Source of the DNA: Taeniopygia guttata
Taxonomy: Eukaryota > Chordata > Aves > Passeriformes > Estrildidae
Direction of reading: 5' to 3'
NCBI RefSeq assembly: GCF_048771995.1
Contig: NC_133027.1
Coordinates: 5,142,001-5,206,000, forward strand
DNA length: 64,000 nt
This document shows positions 51,601 through 61,947 of the stretch, one piece after another. Positions within the stretch are counted from its first letter, which is position 1; each line of letters opens with the position of its first letter. The translations under genes and the position numbers were made by a program. The notes under the pieces were generated by a model. That model ran no database searches and was not told the DNA's origin. It was given only the letters and a program-made list of their open reading frames with translations.

Positions 51601-54363
51601 AGCTCCCTGGGTTTGCTACAAAGGGAGGATAGATACAGTAAATCCAGGTAATGATGACTTTTAATAATGATTTGATTATTGTACTTCTGCTCTTCCTTTT
51701 GCATCTAGAGGTCGTGGAAAACTATAAACTCACTCTAAGTTTCCTATTTCCCCTCATTTCAGCCTGTGATGGCATCCAAGCTGAAAATTCAAGACACTTG
51801 TGGAGTTCATAACTTACATGGTTTACCTGGAATTCTGGGGGGTATTGCTGGCATCATAGTGACTGCAGTAAAAACGGAAATTAGGTAAGTTATAGAGAGA
51901 AGAGAGAAAGAAGTTTTTTGATTTTTGAAGGTCTATTCTAATTTGCTACCTTCTTTGGATTTATTTATGATTTTTTTCAGAAACGCATCATTGATTTGAT
52001 GTCAGGCATTGTATTCTCATTTAATTTGGGTTCTTCTTGATCTCCTGCCTTTAACACACTGTTTAAATACCAGGCTTATTACAGATTAAAAGCTCAAATA
52101 AAAATAAATAAATGAAAATATTATAAACAGCACACTGAACCATAACATAGAAATTTTTTTATTATGACTCTACAATTGCACTTCTGGTATTTGTAAGTTT
52201 TCAAAAAAAAAAAAAAAGGCAAAATGGCTTTTTTCTACTATCTCATAAGACTCCAAAAAGATGAAATGTTGGTCGTTTTGACAGTAGGGAGTATTCTCTA
52301 ATGGCATACAGGACATTAATAATATTCTCAAAGAACTTGGTTTCATCTGTAGCCTAAAAAAAATTAAAGTCATGAGTTCTGTCTTGTATACAGCAATGGC
52401 AGGATTTGTTGGACTCAATGTTCTTGAGTCTTCTCAAGAATCTTTATGGTCTTCAACCCTAAAGATTCTGGGATATTTTTCTATCAGTCACCTTGTCCAG
52501 CATGCAGCAAGTTGTAAGACTGATCATCAGTCTCAAATTGTAACAATTTTTTGATGGGCAATGATTTGGTTTTCTACCCTTTTCAGGAATGGTCACGTGC
52601 TTACTCCTGCCCTGCAGGCTGCTGCCCTGGGAAGTACACTTGGAATTGCAATTGTGGGAGGAGCACTCACAGGTTAGTACGATGCTTATAGTGACTAAAT
52701 ACACATGTGAATTTAGAGGTTTTTCCATGGAAAACTTAAATGTATCAACAATTTTGTGTGAATAATACAAAATTTAAAAAATGGGTCCTGATGCCAGAAA
52801 CTCAAATATGGAAAAGTAGTTTTCCAATATTTTTGTCTTCAAATGAAGTTCAGGTTTGTCAAGAAGAATTTCTTCACTGAAAGGGTGGTCAGGCATTGGA
52901 AGGGACTTCCCTGGGCGGTGGTGCAGTCCCCATCCCTGGAGGTGTCCAAGGAGTGACTGGATGTGGCACTCAGAGCTCTGGTCTGGCTGACAAGATGGTG
53001 TTTGGTCTAAGATTGGACCTGATGATCTTGGAAGTTTTCCCAACCTTAATGTTTCTTGATATTGTGATTCTGTATATCTTGCTGAATACATGCTCCAAAG
53101 ATACTGAGTTTTATATCTATAGGATTAATAAAGTGTTTTTCTGGAAGGAATTCTTCTCCACATTCAGACACTTTAAATTCTGAACAGAAATTAGTTTGAG
53201 ATCAAGACCTACTCAGTGAGGTGTCATGTGTTTCCATGTGTTTGTGAATACTTCCAAATAAACAAACAGAATGTCAGGCTGAAATAGAAGATTTTGGTCT
53301 GATGTCTGGTCAATTAAAAGCAAGCTGTTATTTATGCTCTTATTTATGTTTGTATAATGAAATCTGCATCACCCCTCAGAATAATTGACCCGATGTCCCA
53401 GGATGGTTCGGCACTCCTGTAAATGAGGAAATCAGTCAGAAAATGTAGCTGGCTGCCTAGGGCACAGCTGAGGGACATTTATTTGGTCATTTTCTTCATT
53501 TTTTAAACCTCTGATGCTGGTTTTCCTGCAGGTGCTATTCTAAAACTCCCCTTCTTGGGACAAGTATCTGACCAGAACTGCTTTGATGACTCTGCTTATT
53601 GGGAGGTAAGACACAACCTCCTTTAATTTTCATTATGTTGGAGGATGTATAATCACTGCAACCCCACTTTCCTGGGCTTTGTGGTTTGCACACATGAATC
53701 AGAAAGGCTGCCCCTTCAAAATTAAAAAATCCTGCTCTGCCTCAGGCTGTGAATTTATCAAGGCCAGGCCACCTTCAGGATAATTTTTGGCCATCTTAGG
53801 TAATCATGCCTTTTTCATTGGACTCACCTTGAACAAAAAGCAGAAAGAGAGACAACAAATGGATATCACAGTGGAGGCCTTTATCTCTCTCTTACATGCT
53901 CACTGTATCAGGTATCCTCTTCTTTATCAGAGGTTGATGACATATTCTTAATTTAGGCAATCTGAACTTTATCATTTTATGCCAGGAAAAACCCAAAAAG
54001 GCAAGGCAAGAATATATAAATATACATTCCTTGTAAATAAAATGTGAAGTTAAAGGAAATTTTATTCTTTTTTCGATAAATTAAACTCCTTCTTCTATGA
54101 AGAAAACCCTGAGTTTATCCCTCAGTATCCAGAATTGATGGCTCATGTCAGGCTGTATCAATGTTTATAAACAGACATATAACATATACTAATGGAATTA
54201 CGTTCTCGGCACATTTTAGTCTTCTTTTATGACAAAAGCAAATCTATATATCCTTAACTGAGCTCTTTTTTTTTTTTCATGGCAGGTTCCAGAGGAGGAG
54301 ACAATACCTGTAATTTACTCCAGGCACCGTGAGGATCACAACAGATTTGAAGCTGCCATGTAG
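42679..54363 (+). CDS. RHAG: Rh-associated glycoprotein (ammonia/CO2 channel), complete
   Basis: Ten coding exons join in frame to 1278 bases (425 residues): 42679-42811, 47305-47494, 49206-49356, 49548-49695, 50421-50578, 51406-51543, 51763-51884, 52587-52672, 53532-53605 and 54286-54363. All introns are GT-AG with consistent phases. RHAG is a polytopic (12-helix) red-cell membrane protein of the Amt/Rh family that conducts ammonia and probably CO2 and anchors the Rh complex. Diagnostic stretches are [56 protein letters not shown] (conserved Asp161 and first twin His169), [26 protein letters not shown] and [13 protein letters not shown] (second twin His325). The ATG at 42703, giving MKFKFSIL, matches the usual mammalian start better; the upstream ATG adds eight residues. 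The first extracellular loop is short and lacks an N-glycosylation sequon. CR1 copies sit in introns 1, 2, 5 and 8. Confidence 0.96.
44015..44400 (-). mobile_element. CR1 LINE fragment
   Basis: In RHAG intron 1: CATTCCAACCCCCTGACATG, ACCTTCCACTATCCCAGGCT, GAATTTCTTCCTAATACCCA and CAGAGCCTTCTCTTCTCCAG. Reverse orientation. Confidence 0.9.
46187..46250 (-). mobile_element. CR1 3' end fragment
   Basis: AATCACATAATGGCCTGGGT then TGGAAGGGACCTTAAAG, in RHAG intron 1. Reverse orientation, only about 60 bases. Confidence 0.85.
47495..48374 (+). other. RHAG intron 2, left part
   Basis: Between exon 2 and a CR1 insertion. No exon recognised; small open frames only. Confidence 0.5.
48375..48870 (+). 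mobile_element. CR1 LINE fragment, relatively long
   Basis: In RHAG intron 2. AGGAGCAGCTGAGGGAGCTG, CAGCCTGGAGAAAAGGAGGC, AGTGACAGGACAAGAAGAAA, TTGGATATTAGGAAAAATCT, ATTGGAACAGGCTGCCCAGG and ACATGGTTTAGTGGTGGACT run in order to the 3' end ATGATTCTG. About 500 bases, forward. Confidence 0.93.
50740..51048 (+). mobile_element. CR1 LINE fragment
   Basis: In RHAG intron 5: GTGGCTGAGGGAGCTGGTGG, CTCAAGTTGCATCAGGGCAG, CTGGATATTAGGAAAAATTT and TTAATGATTCTGTGATGATT. Forward. Confidence 0.92.
52858..53075 (+). mobile_element. CR1 LINE fragment
   Basis: In RHAG intron 8: AGAATTTCTTCACTGAAAGG, GTGGTCAGGCATTGGAAGGG, CCCTGGAGGTGTCCAAGGAG and GACCTGATGATCTTGGAAGT. Forward. Confidence 0.92.
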
Positions 54364-54556
54364 AAAAATAATTAATCTGCAGTATTTGTCCTAATGGTGC
54401 TCTTTTCTGTTTCTAATGCTAAGAAATAATGAAACAACATCCAAGTATTATCCCAACCACACCAGGTTTTTAAGAAAATGCTGAAGATAGCTATATTTTT
54501 GTAAAAGAAAACAAGCTTGATTTTAGATTACTTAGTCATTATGCCAAGCTCAGGTG

Positions 54557-54676
54557 AATAAATTAGGTCCTTCTAACATATTTGTTCATCAGAAAAAGAC
54601 ACCACAAATTGCTCTTTAAAATTATCTATATTTTACCTTTTGTTGTCACTGATAACAATATAGCTGTTGTAATAAA
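54557..54676 (+). other. RHAG polyadenylation signals
   Basis: AATAAA occurs at 54557-54562 and again at 54671-54676, about 200 and 310 bases after the RHAG stop codon. Either could end the transcript. Confidence 0.45.
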
Positions 54677-54679
54677 CTT

Positions 54680-55568
54680 TGGGTTTCAAGATTATTACAG
54701 GACAATATATTTAATTGTGAGACTTCTGAGTTACATCCTTCAACTGTATAGGGGTAATCAAAAAGAAATTAATTTATATTTTTAATATGGATTCAAACAA
54801 ACTTTTCACCAGAGTATCCCAGCTTAAATTTTTAAGAAAGTGTGTTGTCCTGTTTTCCAATGGAGGAGGAAACATGCTGTATTTTGAAGTTTGATTATGA
54901 CAGGAAGCAAAATGTTGAAATAATTCTTATGGCAAAGCACAGAATAGTGATTGATAAGGCAATATGAGTATCAAGATTAATTATTAATATGTTTATTGTA
55001 AGGGAAAAGAAAGTGAAATTGAAAAAAATTCATTATTGTCATAGATTATTTATTGTCATAGATTTAGTTTCAAGGACATAATAAGGGAACTAAGTAGGAA
55101 CTATGAAAACCAAGTGATTGCATAATAGGTCTTATTCTATTCAACAGTAATAAGTGGATTGTAGCAGTGTTAATGGTAATAAATATAAGCTGAAAACAGC
55201 TCCAGAAAAACATTAATTGTTTGGAACTGATTGGAAAGAAATTATGTTCAACCTATAGAAGATTCCACAGAGAACTTCCACGGGACAAGTCACTGACTCT
55301 GAAGTCACTTCCTCCTAAAAGAAGCAAAAGTAAAAAGAAGAGAACTGAAGCTAAATTAAGGTAAATTAACTTCATCGGAGAAGTGATGACAGTGGCTGCT
55401 CAGTTCAGAGACAAAAATTGAGGTATCTGAAGGAACTCCATGAGGTGCCTTCATGCATCGGATAATCCATTGAGAGACAATGGATGGGAAGTGGAAATCA
55501 AGCAGAAGGAACACAGTGCCTCAACTCATCATTCATGGAAAGCTACTGCTGATGTCTGAATAACAGGC
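54680..55568. other. Intergenic downstream of RHAG
   Basis: AT-rich, no exon recognised, up to the start of an LTR-type repeat. Confidence 0.4.
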
Positions 55569-56879
55569 TGTCACGGTTTGATGCTGACGCAATGCCAGCA
55601 ACCCCCATGAAAATGCACCTTCCCAAATAAATGTTGTGAGATGTGATCCTGAACAGAGCAGAGCGAGCCCAAGCTTAATAACAAAGGGAAAAAAAACTTT
55701 CTTACACTACAACTATGATAAAAGGAAAAAGAAAAAAAACACACACTAAATCCAAAATGAAAACCTTCCAAAACATTCCTCTTCGCCCCACCCAACCCCA
55801 ACAAATCACAATGAGACACAATTTGGACCCTTAATCAAGTTATCACCCTTCAATATAATCAGTACTCAGTCCATCAAGGGAGAGAGGAGTCTCGCTTGCA
55901 ACATAGAGCCCCAGGAAACACAATTGCCACTTCTTGTGTTGCCATGTCACACATGGCACCACCAGAGAAAATCTGCCAGTGTGACACTCTTCTTTCCATG
56001 CACGGCGCTCTCACCACCATGCATGGACAGACTGCTCACAGGGCTCCTTTAAGGATACTTTGACAAGGACCAACAGGAACAACAGTCCAGTGTCTCATTT
56101 TGGGACCACAGTCACCCCCATTTTCCTCCTCCCCTGGGCCCTCCCCAAGGCCAAGCCTCCCCTGTGAAAACAGAGATCTTCATCTTCCTGAAGACGGAGG
56201 GCATCATCACACCCTCCTCAGCTTTTCTCTGTTCACTCCATTCCTGCACTGGTAGTTGCTGAAGCAGGTCTCTTGGCTCACCATGCATCCCCCTAAAATG
56301 CAGTCTCTCTTGGAGGAGAAATTGGTTCAGTCTATGGCTAACAAGAAAAATCCAGCCTAAAGCCACTGATCATCTGCCCCCAACCTTCTTTCCCTAACAT
56401 CTCAGGTCCCAGGCTGTCTCTCTCCCTCAAATCGAGGAGGAGTGATATTTCACAAAGCCTTCATTCCCCAGGAAAGGGTTAAAAGTCCCAGGTGAAATCT
56501 TGGCCCAGGACTCCATGTCCTATGCTGGGCACCTCCCCTCCTCTTCTCCTTCTCCTCTGCCGGCAAACTTCCAGGTGTTTTCAGGCTGGCGGGGGGGAAG
56601 ATGGGGGGAACAAAGAAATCTCACACTTCCTCCTCCACCCTTCCATCTGCAGGAGCTGGCTCTGTTCCAGACCCTTCTCTCCCAGGCCACATGGCTTCCC
56701 CTCCCCAACCCAGCCTGAGGCTGGCTGGGCGAGGTCTGCACCCTCTGATGACCAGAACCAAAGAGAGCAAGTTCTCCTGGGAGTTCTTGCTTTTAACCCC
56801 CTGTGTTCAGTGGGTTAAAAGCAAGAACTTCAGAAGAACCTTCAGTGGTCACTCCAGGTGCCAACATCAAAACGTGACA
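55569..56879. mobile_element. LTR-type repeat A, about 1.3 kb
   Basis: Starts TGTCACGGTTTGATGCTGAC and ends ACATCAAAACGTGACA, so TGTCACG at one end mirrors CGTGACA at the other. A second mirrored stretch, GTCAAACCATG, lies near 56925. The body resembles, from memory, a high-copy songbird LTR-type family. The true strand is not certain. A related copy in opposite orientation lies at 59566-60464. No target-site duplication is evident. The frames inside it are not genes. Confidence 0.65.
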
Positions 56880-57236
56880 CTGATTGGTTTGACTACCAGC
56901 TTCCTGAGAAAATTCTCTTCCATGTCAAACCATGTAAACAATGTAAATATTGCATTTGTAAAAATTTTAGAAGTATTTTGTGCATAATTTATGAAGTGTT
57001 GAAGTATTTGAAAAAGATTCCATCTCTGGACAGCCTGTAAGAATCTTATCTTCAATACATGAATTTCACCCCTCAAATTCCTGCTTGGGAGTTCAGAGGG
57101 TCTTTCATTCACCTTAAAGAAAGTGAGGAAATTTCACTAGTTTTGAGTCCTGACCACACAGGAATACCTGAGTGAAGAAGCACCACCCACTGGCAGTAAA
57201 TTAATAATTTGAATTATAGTAATTAATAATTTGACT

Positions 57237-57475
57237 TATAGAATCCTTAAGGTTGGAAAATACTTCCAAGATCATCAAGTCCAACCTTGGATGGATTATC
57301 ATCATGGCCAATAAACCACATTGAGAATGCCATGTCTACTCAGTTCTTGAACACTTCCAGGGATGGTGACTCCCCTGCTTCCCTGGGGAGGCTGTTCCAG
57401 TGTTTAACCACTCTTCCAGCAAATAATTTTTTCCTAATATCCAACCTAAAACTTCCCTGGTGATTGATGCCCTCA
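57237..57475 (-). mobile_element. CR1 LINE fragment
   Basis: ATAGAATCCTTAAGGTTGGA, ATCATCAAGTCCAACCTTGG, GAACACTTCCAGGGATGGTG and GGGAGGCTGTTCCAGTGTTT. Reverse orientation; a diverged continuation may reach about 57650. Confidence 0.88.
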
Positions 57476-59463
57476 ATAATAATATTTAGGGTTGTTTTTT
57501 TTTTTAATCCAAAAGGGAAGAAATGAACTATACATTTTTGTTCTCCAGTTCTCCTTATAATCTTTCCATTGTAATCCATACCCTCATCCTCTCAGTATTC
57601 ATTGTCCCCAGACCTCTTTTTCAGAAGATTCCTTCCCCAGAGAAATCAATCCCTTAGGGTCTCTCAAAAAATAGAGTAGGGACATGAATCCCTTTGTTTT
57701 ACCAGGGCTTTAAATGTTATTTTCTTTTCCATGTGACTGCGCTCTTGAAGTATATAACCTGTTTCTCCACAGCTTTTTTACCCTAATTGCTCATAACCAC
57801 ATTGCAGATGCCAGTGGCATTTGGTTGTGTGGCTTAGGGTATTTTCTTTGGTTGGTTATTTCCTAATTAATCAGAGCTTTGAATAACTTGAATCAGCAGA
57901 GCTTCATTAGTAATCAAGTGCAATTTCTGTGTAATACATGACTGGAGGCTTCAAAGACAGAAGCTGAAAATATTTTACTAAAAACCCTTTTGTTCTTCCA
58001 TGAGGAAGCCTTACACTAGCAGGAAAAGAAAGTAAGGAGTTAAATAAGACATGGAGTGGAGGATGAGCTTAAAGGATGGGACTGAAAATTAAACATAAGT
58101 TAAAGTACAACTACTCTAAATTTGAGGCTCACCATATCAGCATTTCTTTTCTTTCTCAAAAAGACTGGCAATGTTTTATCCCTTCCAACAGCCTTTCAAT
58201 ACTCTTCCTGTCATACCTTTGTTCTCAGTTTGACGGTTTTTTATATTAAGAGAGCTTTAATAAGGCATTGTGGGGTGGGGTTTTTTTTTTGGTTTTGGGG
58301 TTTTTTTAATGAGTAAAACTTCATTGATATCCTCTTTAAACTATCTAAAGGTCATACTAAAGGTCATTAAACATACTAAAGGTCATTTAAACATACAGAG
58401 GTTATTAAAGCTTACTTTAAACTAACTAAAGATCAAGCTTACATGACAGCTTTTTTCAAAATACCTGTGGGTGACTATAGCTTTGAAGGCAGTTGTATAG
58501 TTGTCCATTCCTACCTCTGTCAGAGCAGTATCTTTGTATTTCATTACTGAAAAGAAAATTTATTTGAAAGCCATTGGCTGAATATTTGCTTACAAAATTT
58601 CTTTTAACATTTGTGCTCAAATCTGCTGCTGGGTAAATGCACTAATTGAATGTTCATATGAGCAGCTGTATTTGTTTGACATTTCCTGGGGATGTTTTCT
58701 TTCTCTCTTACTGGGATTAACTTTTTCTCAAAATACATTAAAAAAATATGTCTCCTCTTGCCAAAGGAGAGCTCTTCCTGTTCTTCTCAAGCCTCCTGCA
58801 AAATGTTCACATTTCAGCCTCCTCTCAGTTCCTTGCTATTATTTAAATTCCAGATATATGTGGAAAACTCAACATTTTCAGTGCCCTTTTACCCACTCTG
58901 GAAAGGTGAAATAGAATCAGGCAAACTGGAGCACAGCTGGACTCTGGCCCTGGACTTTTCCCAGGACATCTTCCAGGTAGGTGAAATGTCCTGGTCTCTC
59001 CTCTGGAGCCCCTGGGGTCAGCAGCAGGCTCAGGGTGAGCCAGGCCAAGAGTAGGCTTGCTAAAGCCCCTCTCCCAGGCTCCCAGCCATGTGCCAGGGCT
59101 CTTTTCCTCTAGGTCTCTGCACCCCCATTCCATGGGGAATTCCCCCATTCCCTCCTCTCCTCTGCCTCTGGCCATGTCTCTGAAGGGACCCTGACACTTT
59201 TGGGAGAGAAGGACAAGGGGCTCAGCCTTGAGGCACTTCACAAAACATTCAGGCTCTGGCCTCAAGGCCACATGCAATTTAGTGTTCAGGATTTCTACTA
59301 GAAAACTCTTCCAAACACTGTTCTGTGGGCTGTGACTCAACTTTCCTGTCCAGTTTTCCCCTTGGCTTATTCTTTCAACACCTTCTTCTCTGCTGCTCAC
59401 TCTCTTAGACTCTGAGACACCTGAGTTGGCCTGTACCTCAGCCAACAGAGGACATCCTTTCCC
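57476..59463. other. Intergenic between repeats A and B
   Basis: No exon recognised. A cluster of three AGGTCA hexamers lies at 58349-58385. The 266-codon minus-strand frame at 58843-59643 has no recognisable product and runs into CR1 and LTR sequence. Confidence 0.4.
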
Positions 59464-59545
59464 AGTGCTGTGTCCAGTTCTGGGATCTCCAGTACCAAAG
59501 AGATTTGGACAGACTGGAGAGAGGCTGCAAAGATGCTGTAGTGTC
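59464..59545 (+). mobile_element. CR1 LINE internal fragment
   Basis: GTGCTGTGTCCAGTTCTGGG, then GACTGGAGAGAGGCTGCAAA and GATGCTG match the CR1 coding region upstream of its 3' part. It is cut off where repeat B begins. Confidence 0.7.
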
Positions 59546-59565
59546 CGTTCCACCTGGAAATTTGA

Positions 59566-60464
59566 TGTCATGTGTGGCAGTACGCCGCAGAGAAGACAGA
59601 GGTGGTGGGGGGAGGTAGGTGCCCAGCCGTGGCAGTTTGGCAACCCACTGTGAAATCTCAGCTGTCCTAAGAGCTCAAGACTTTTAACCCTTTCCTAAGG
59701 AAAAAAAAACTTTGCAAAACACTACTCCTCCTTAATCTAAAAGAGAAGAGAGACAGCCTATGACCTGAGATGTCAGAAGATGATAGAAAAAAAAAATCCT
59801 AAGTAAAAAGAGATAATAGAGTAGCTTTAGCTAAACTTTTCTTATATAACCAGACAGCAAACCCCCATGGCCCCTCCCCCACAACCTGGTTTGGGAAGAA
59901 TTTCCTTGGAGGAAAAAACCTGTTTATTTAACAGACAGAAGCACTCCCTGGCACAAAAAAAACACCAGAAGACAAAAACTCTTTCACCACTCTGAACATA
60001 TAACAAATTTAGAAAGTCTCTCCTGGAGTGCTTACCCAGTCATCGGTCTCTGGCACTGGGGATGGCTGCTGCAGGTCACAAAATGCAGGCTCTCGGTGTT
60101 TCTTGGTGTTTCCCAGGTCCCAGAGTGGAGCAGGTTCGAATGGTATTCAGGAAAGGGAAAGAAAAACAGTGCAGGGAAAAAAAAAATGGTCTGCCTAGCT
60201 AAACAAAGTAATAAGCAAAAGCAAGAAGCATGAGCGAGAGCAAAGGGAAAGCAAGGAATTGGTGTGCAGAGACTGCGTCCCCCTGAACACCGCAGCCATG
60301 GCTTCGATGGTGGTGAGGATGACGTTGTCGAAGGATGTTCTTTCCTTTGTTTTTAAGGTCAAGTCTGGTCTACTTTGTTCCTAATCACATCTCACACCAC
60401 TCATTTAGAAAAAGTGCATTTTCATTAAGAGTCACTGGCATTGCGCCGGCGCCAAACCATGACA
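59566..60464. mobile_element. LTR-type repeat B, inverted relative to A
   Basis: Its right end GCGCCAAACCATGACA is the inverse of repeat A's start (TGTCACGGTTTGATGC). Inside, GACTTTTAACCCTTTCCT, GAGACAGCCTATGACC and CTGAGATGTCAG match the reverse complement of repeat A around 56395-56495. It is about 400 bases shorter than A and diverged. Confidence 0.65.
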
Positions 60465-60711
60465 CACCCATAAACAATTTTGTGAGAAAACAGCAGTGAA
60501 AAGGCTTGGGAAGCATGGGAGAAAGAAATTACACGCAATCTGAAAACAGGAAAGGCAGCCTGTTTCCTCAAAGTCCGGAAACTTTGAGACTTCGAGAAAA
60601 ATAGCAGACTGATAGGCTGATGGATTTATTAGAGGCCTGAATTTATTAGAGGGTTGTGTGGGGAAAAGTGAACAGTGTACATCTATTACCAAGAGGATAT
60701 CTTCTGTCACG

Positions 60712-61388
60712 TGTAGGAATGAGTTAGCTTGTGAGTTTGCGGGCCTCAAGTTGGGTAACTCCCTGGGGGCTCCCCTGGCAGGAGAGACCCTCCTGGAACA
60801 GCTCTGTGTCCGGAACGAGAGATGCATCGGACTTTTTGGTCTTCAGCTTCTGTTTATTGTTATCTTATCAAAACTTCAGCACACTGTCTGCACCAGACCC
60901 TGCCTGCAGGAAAAACAGCACAAAAATGGCCAACAGCCTCGTGCTGCAAGGTCTTTTTAAGTCTAATGAAAAACTAAACTACCCAACTAAGGAGTGACAC
61001 CTAAATTATTTTCCTTTCTAACCCAATAACTGACCCCTAAAGACGCGCAATGCAGATTTTTCTACCCAATTACAAGATACCACCTAAACCCAAGAAGAAA
61101 GAGGAAGAAGAAGAGAGAAGAAAGGAATTCGAGATCACACCCTATATCCTCCATCTTGAACCCATCTATAACATACTAAAAATCCTAAAACCTAAATTTC
61201 TCACCCATGTAACATATTACACTACTATGTACAATCTCTACAATCTATTTCACACTTTTGTGGTTTCTAGTTTACCTTGAGGCTTTGGAAGTTTTCTCCA
61301 TGAATGAGGGTCAAAGTCAGTGTTTTCCTGGGAGTCAGAGCACCCCAGGGCAGACAGGGGGATATTCCCATTGCCCTGGGTTCCCACA
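60712..61388 (-). mobile_element. Solo LTR, about 680 bp
   Basis: Read on the minus strand it runs from TGTGGGAACCCAGGGCAATG to CTAACTCATTCCTACA, i.e. TG...CA ends. A polyadenylation hexamer (AACAATAAACAGAAGC) is followed by an R/U5-like stretch (CCGGACACAGAGCTGTTCC). This is the layout of a retroviral LTR of a type seen in songbirds. No internal retroviral genes flank it, so it is probably a solo LTR. No clear target-site duplication was found. Confidence 0.72.
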
Positions 61389-61735
61389 TTAGCCTGTAAG
61401 CATTTACACACTAAAATACTCTTAATGTGCCTTACATACACTTAGTGAATGCAGATGGTGTCTTAACTGCGAAACAAAAACAGAAACATCTCAGCTTGGA
61501 AGCATTCTTTCATTCACGCACCACATACTAAAAATAATACCTCTTTCCGCCACACCCCTGGGCCATGGAATTTTGTGTTTAAATGCAAAAAGATAATGAG
61601 TAACCTGGACAGTGTGCAGAATTTATGCCTTCTAGAGCAAATGTCAGGTTGATGACCTGCAGTTATCCGTGTGTTTGGACTTTCACACTTAGCCAGTGAC
61701 CCATACTCTCAACCAGTCACATGGGTTAGAAAACT
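61389..61735. other. 5' flank of the P450 gene
   Basis: Unique sequence between the solo LTR and the TATA box. Proximal promoter elements are expected here; none is called with confidence. Confidence 0.4.
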
Positions 61736-61748
61736 TATATATATATAT
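61736..61748 (+). promoter_or_regulatory. TATA box of the CYP2-family gene
   Basis: A run of alternating TA (TATATATATATG) lies about 200 bases upstream of the P450 start codon, between a moderately GC-rich stretch and the leader. It is the only TATA-like element close to the start. Transcription would begin near 61770, giving a 5' leader of about 180 bases. This is an inference from motif and position. Confidence 0.45.
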
Positions 61749-61947
61749 GCCCCTCTACCCTTCTGAGGATTCATTAGGAAGCACATGGGAAGAGAACAGG
61801 TCACCGGCCGCGATTAAAACATACTCTTCGGTGGAAAATAAGTTTATGGACTAACACAAGAGCCTCTCAAGCTAAAGTATTCCAGGAAGACAGAGATCCA
61901 GAGTCCATATTTTCTCTTTTCTGTGGCAAATACTTGGCTGAATAGAG

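Noticed and set aside
55571-56987. Multiple frames of 70-128 codons on both strands
   Set aside because: They lie in LTR-type repeat A and its right flank; none matches a retroviral or host protein that I recognise.
58843-59643. A 266-codon minus-strand open frame
   Set aside because: No recognisable domain. It crosses a CR1 fragment and the edge of an LTR-type repeat; GC-rich repeat sequence explains the lack of stops.
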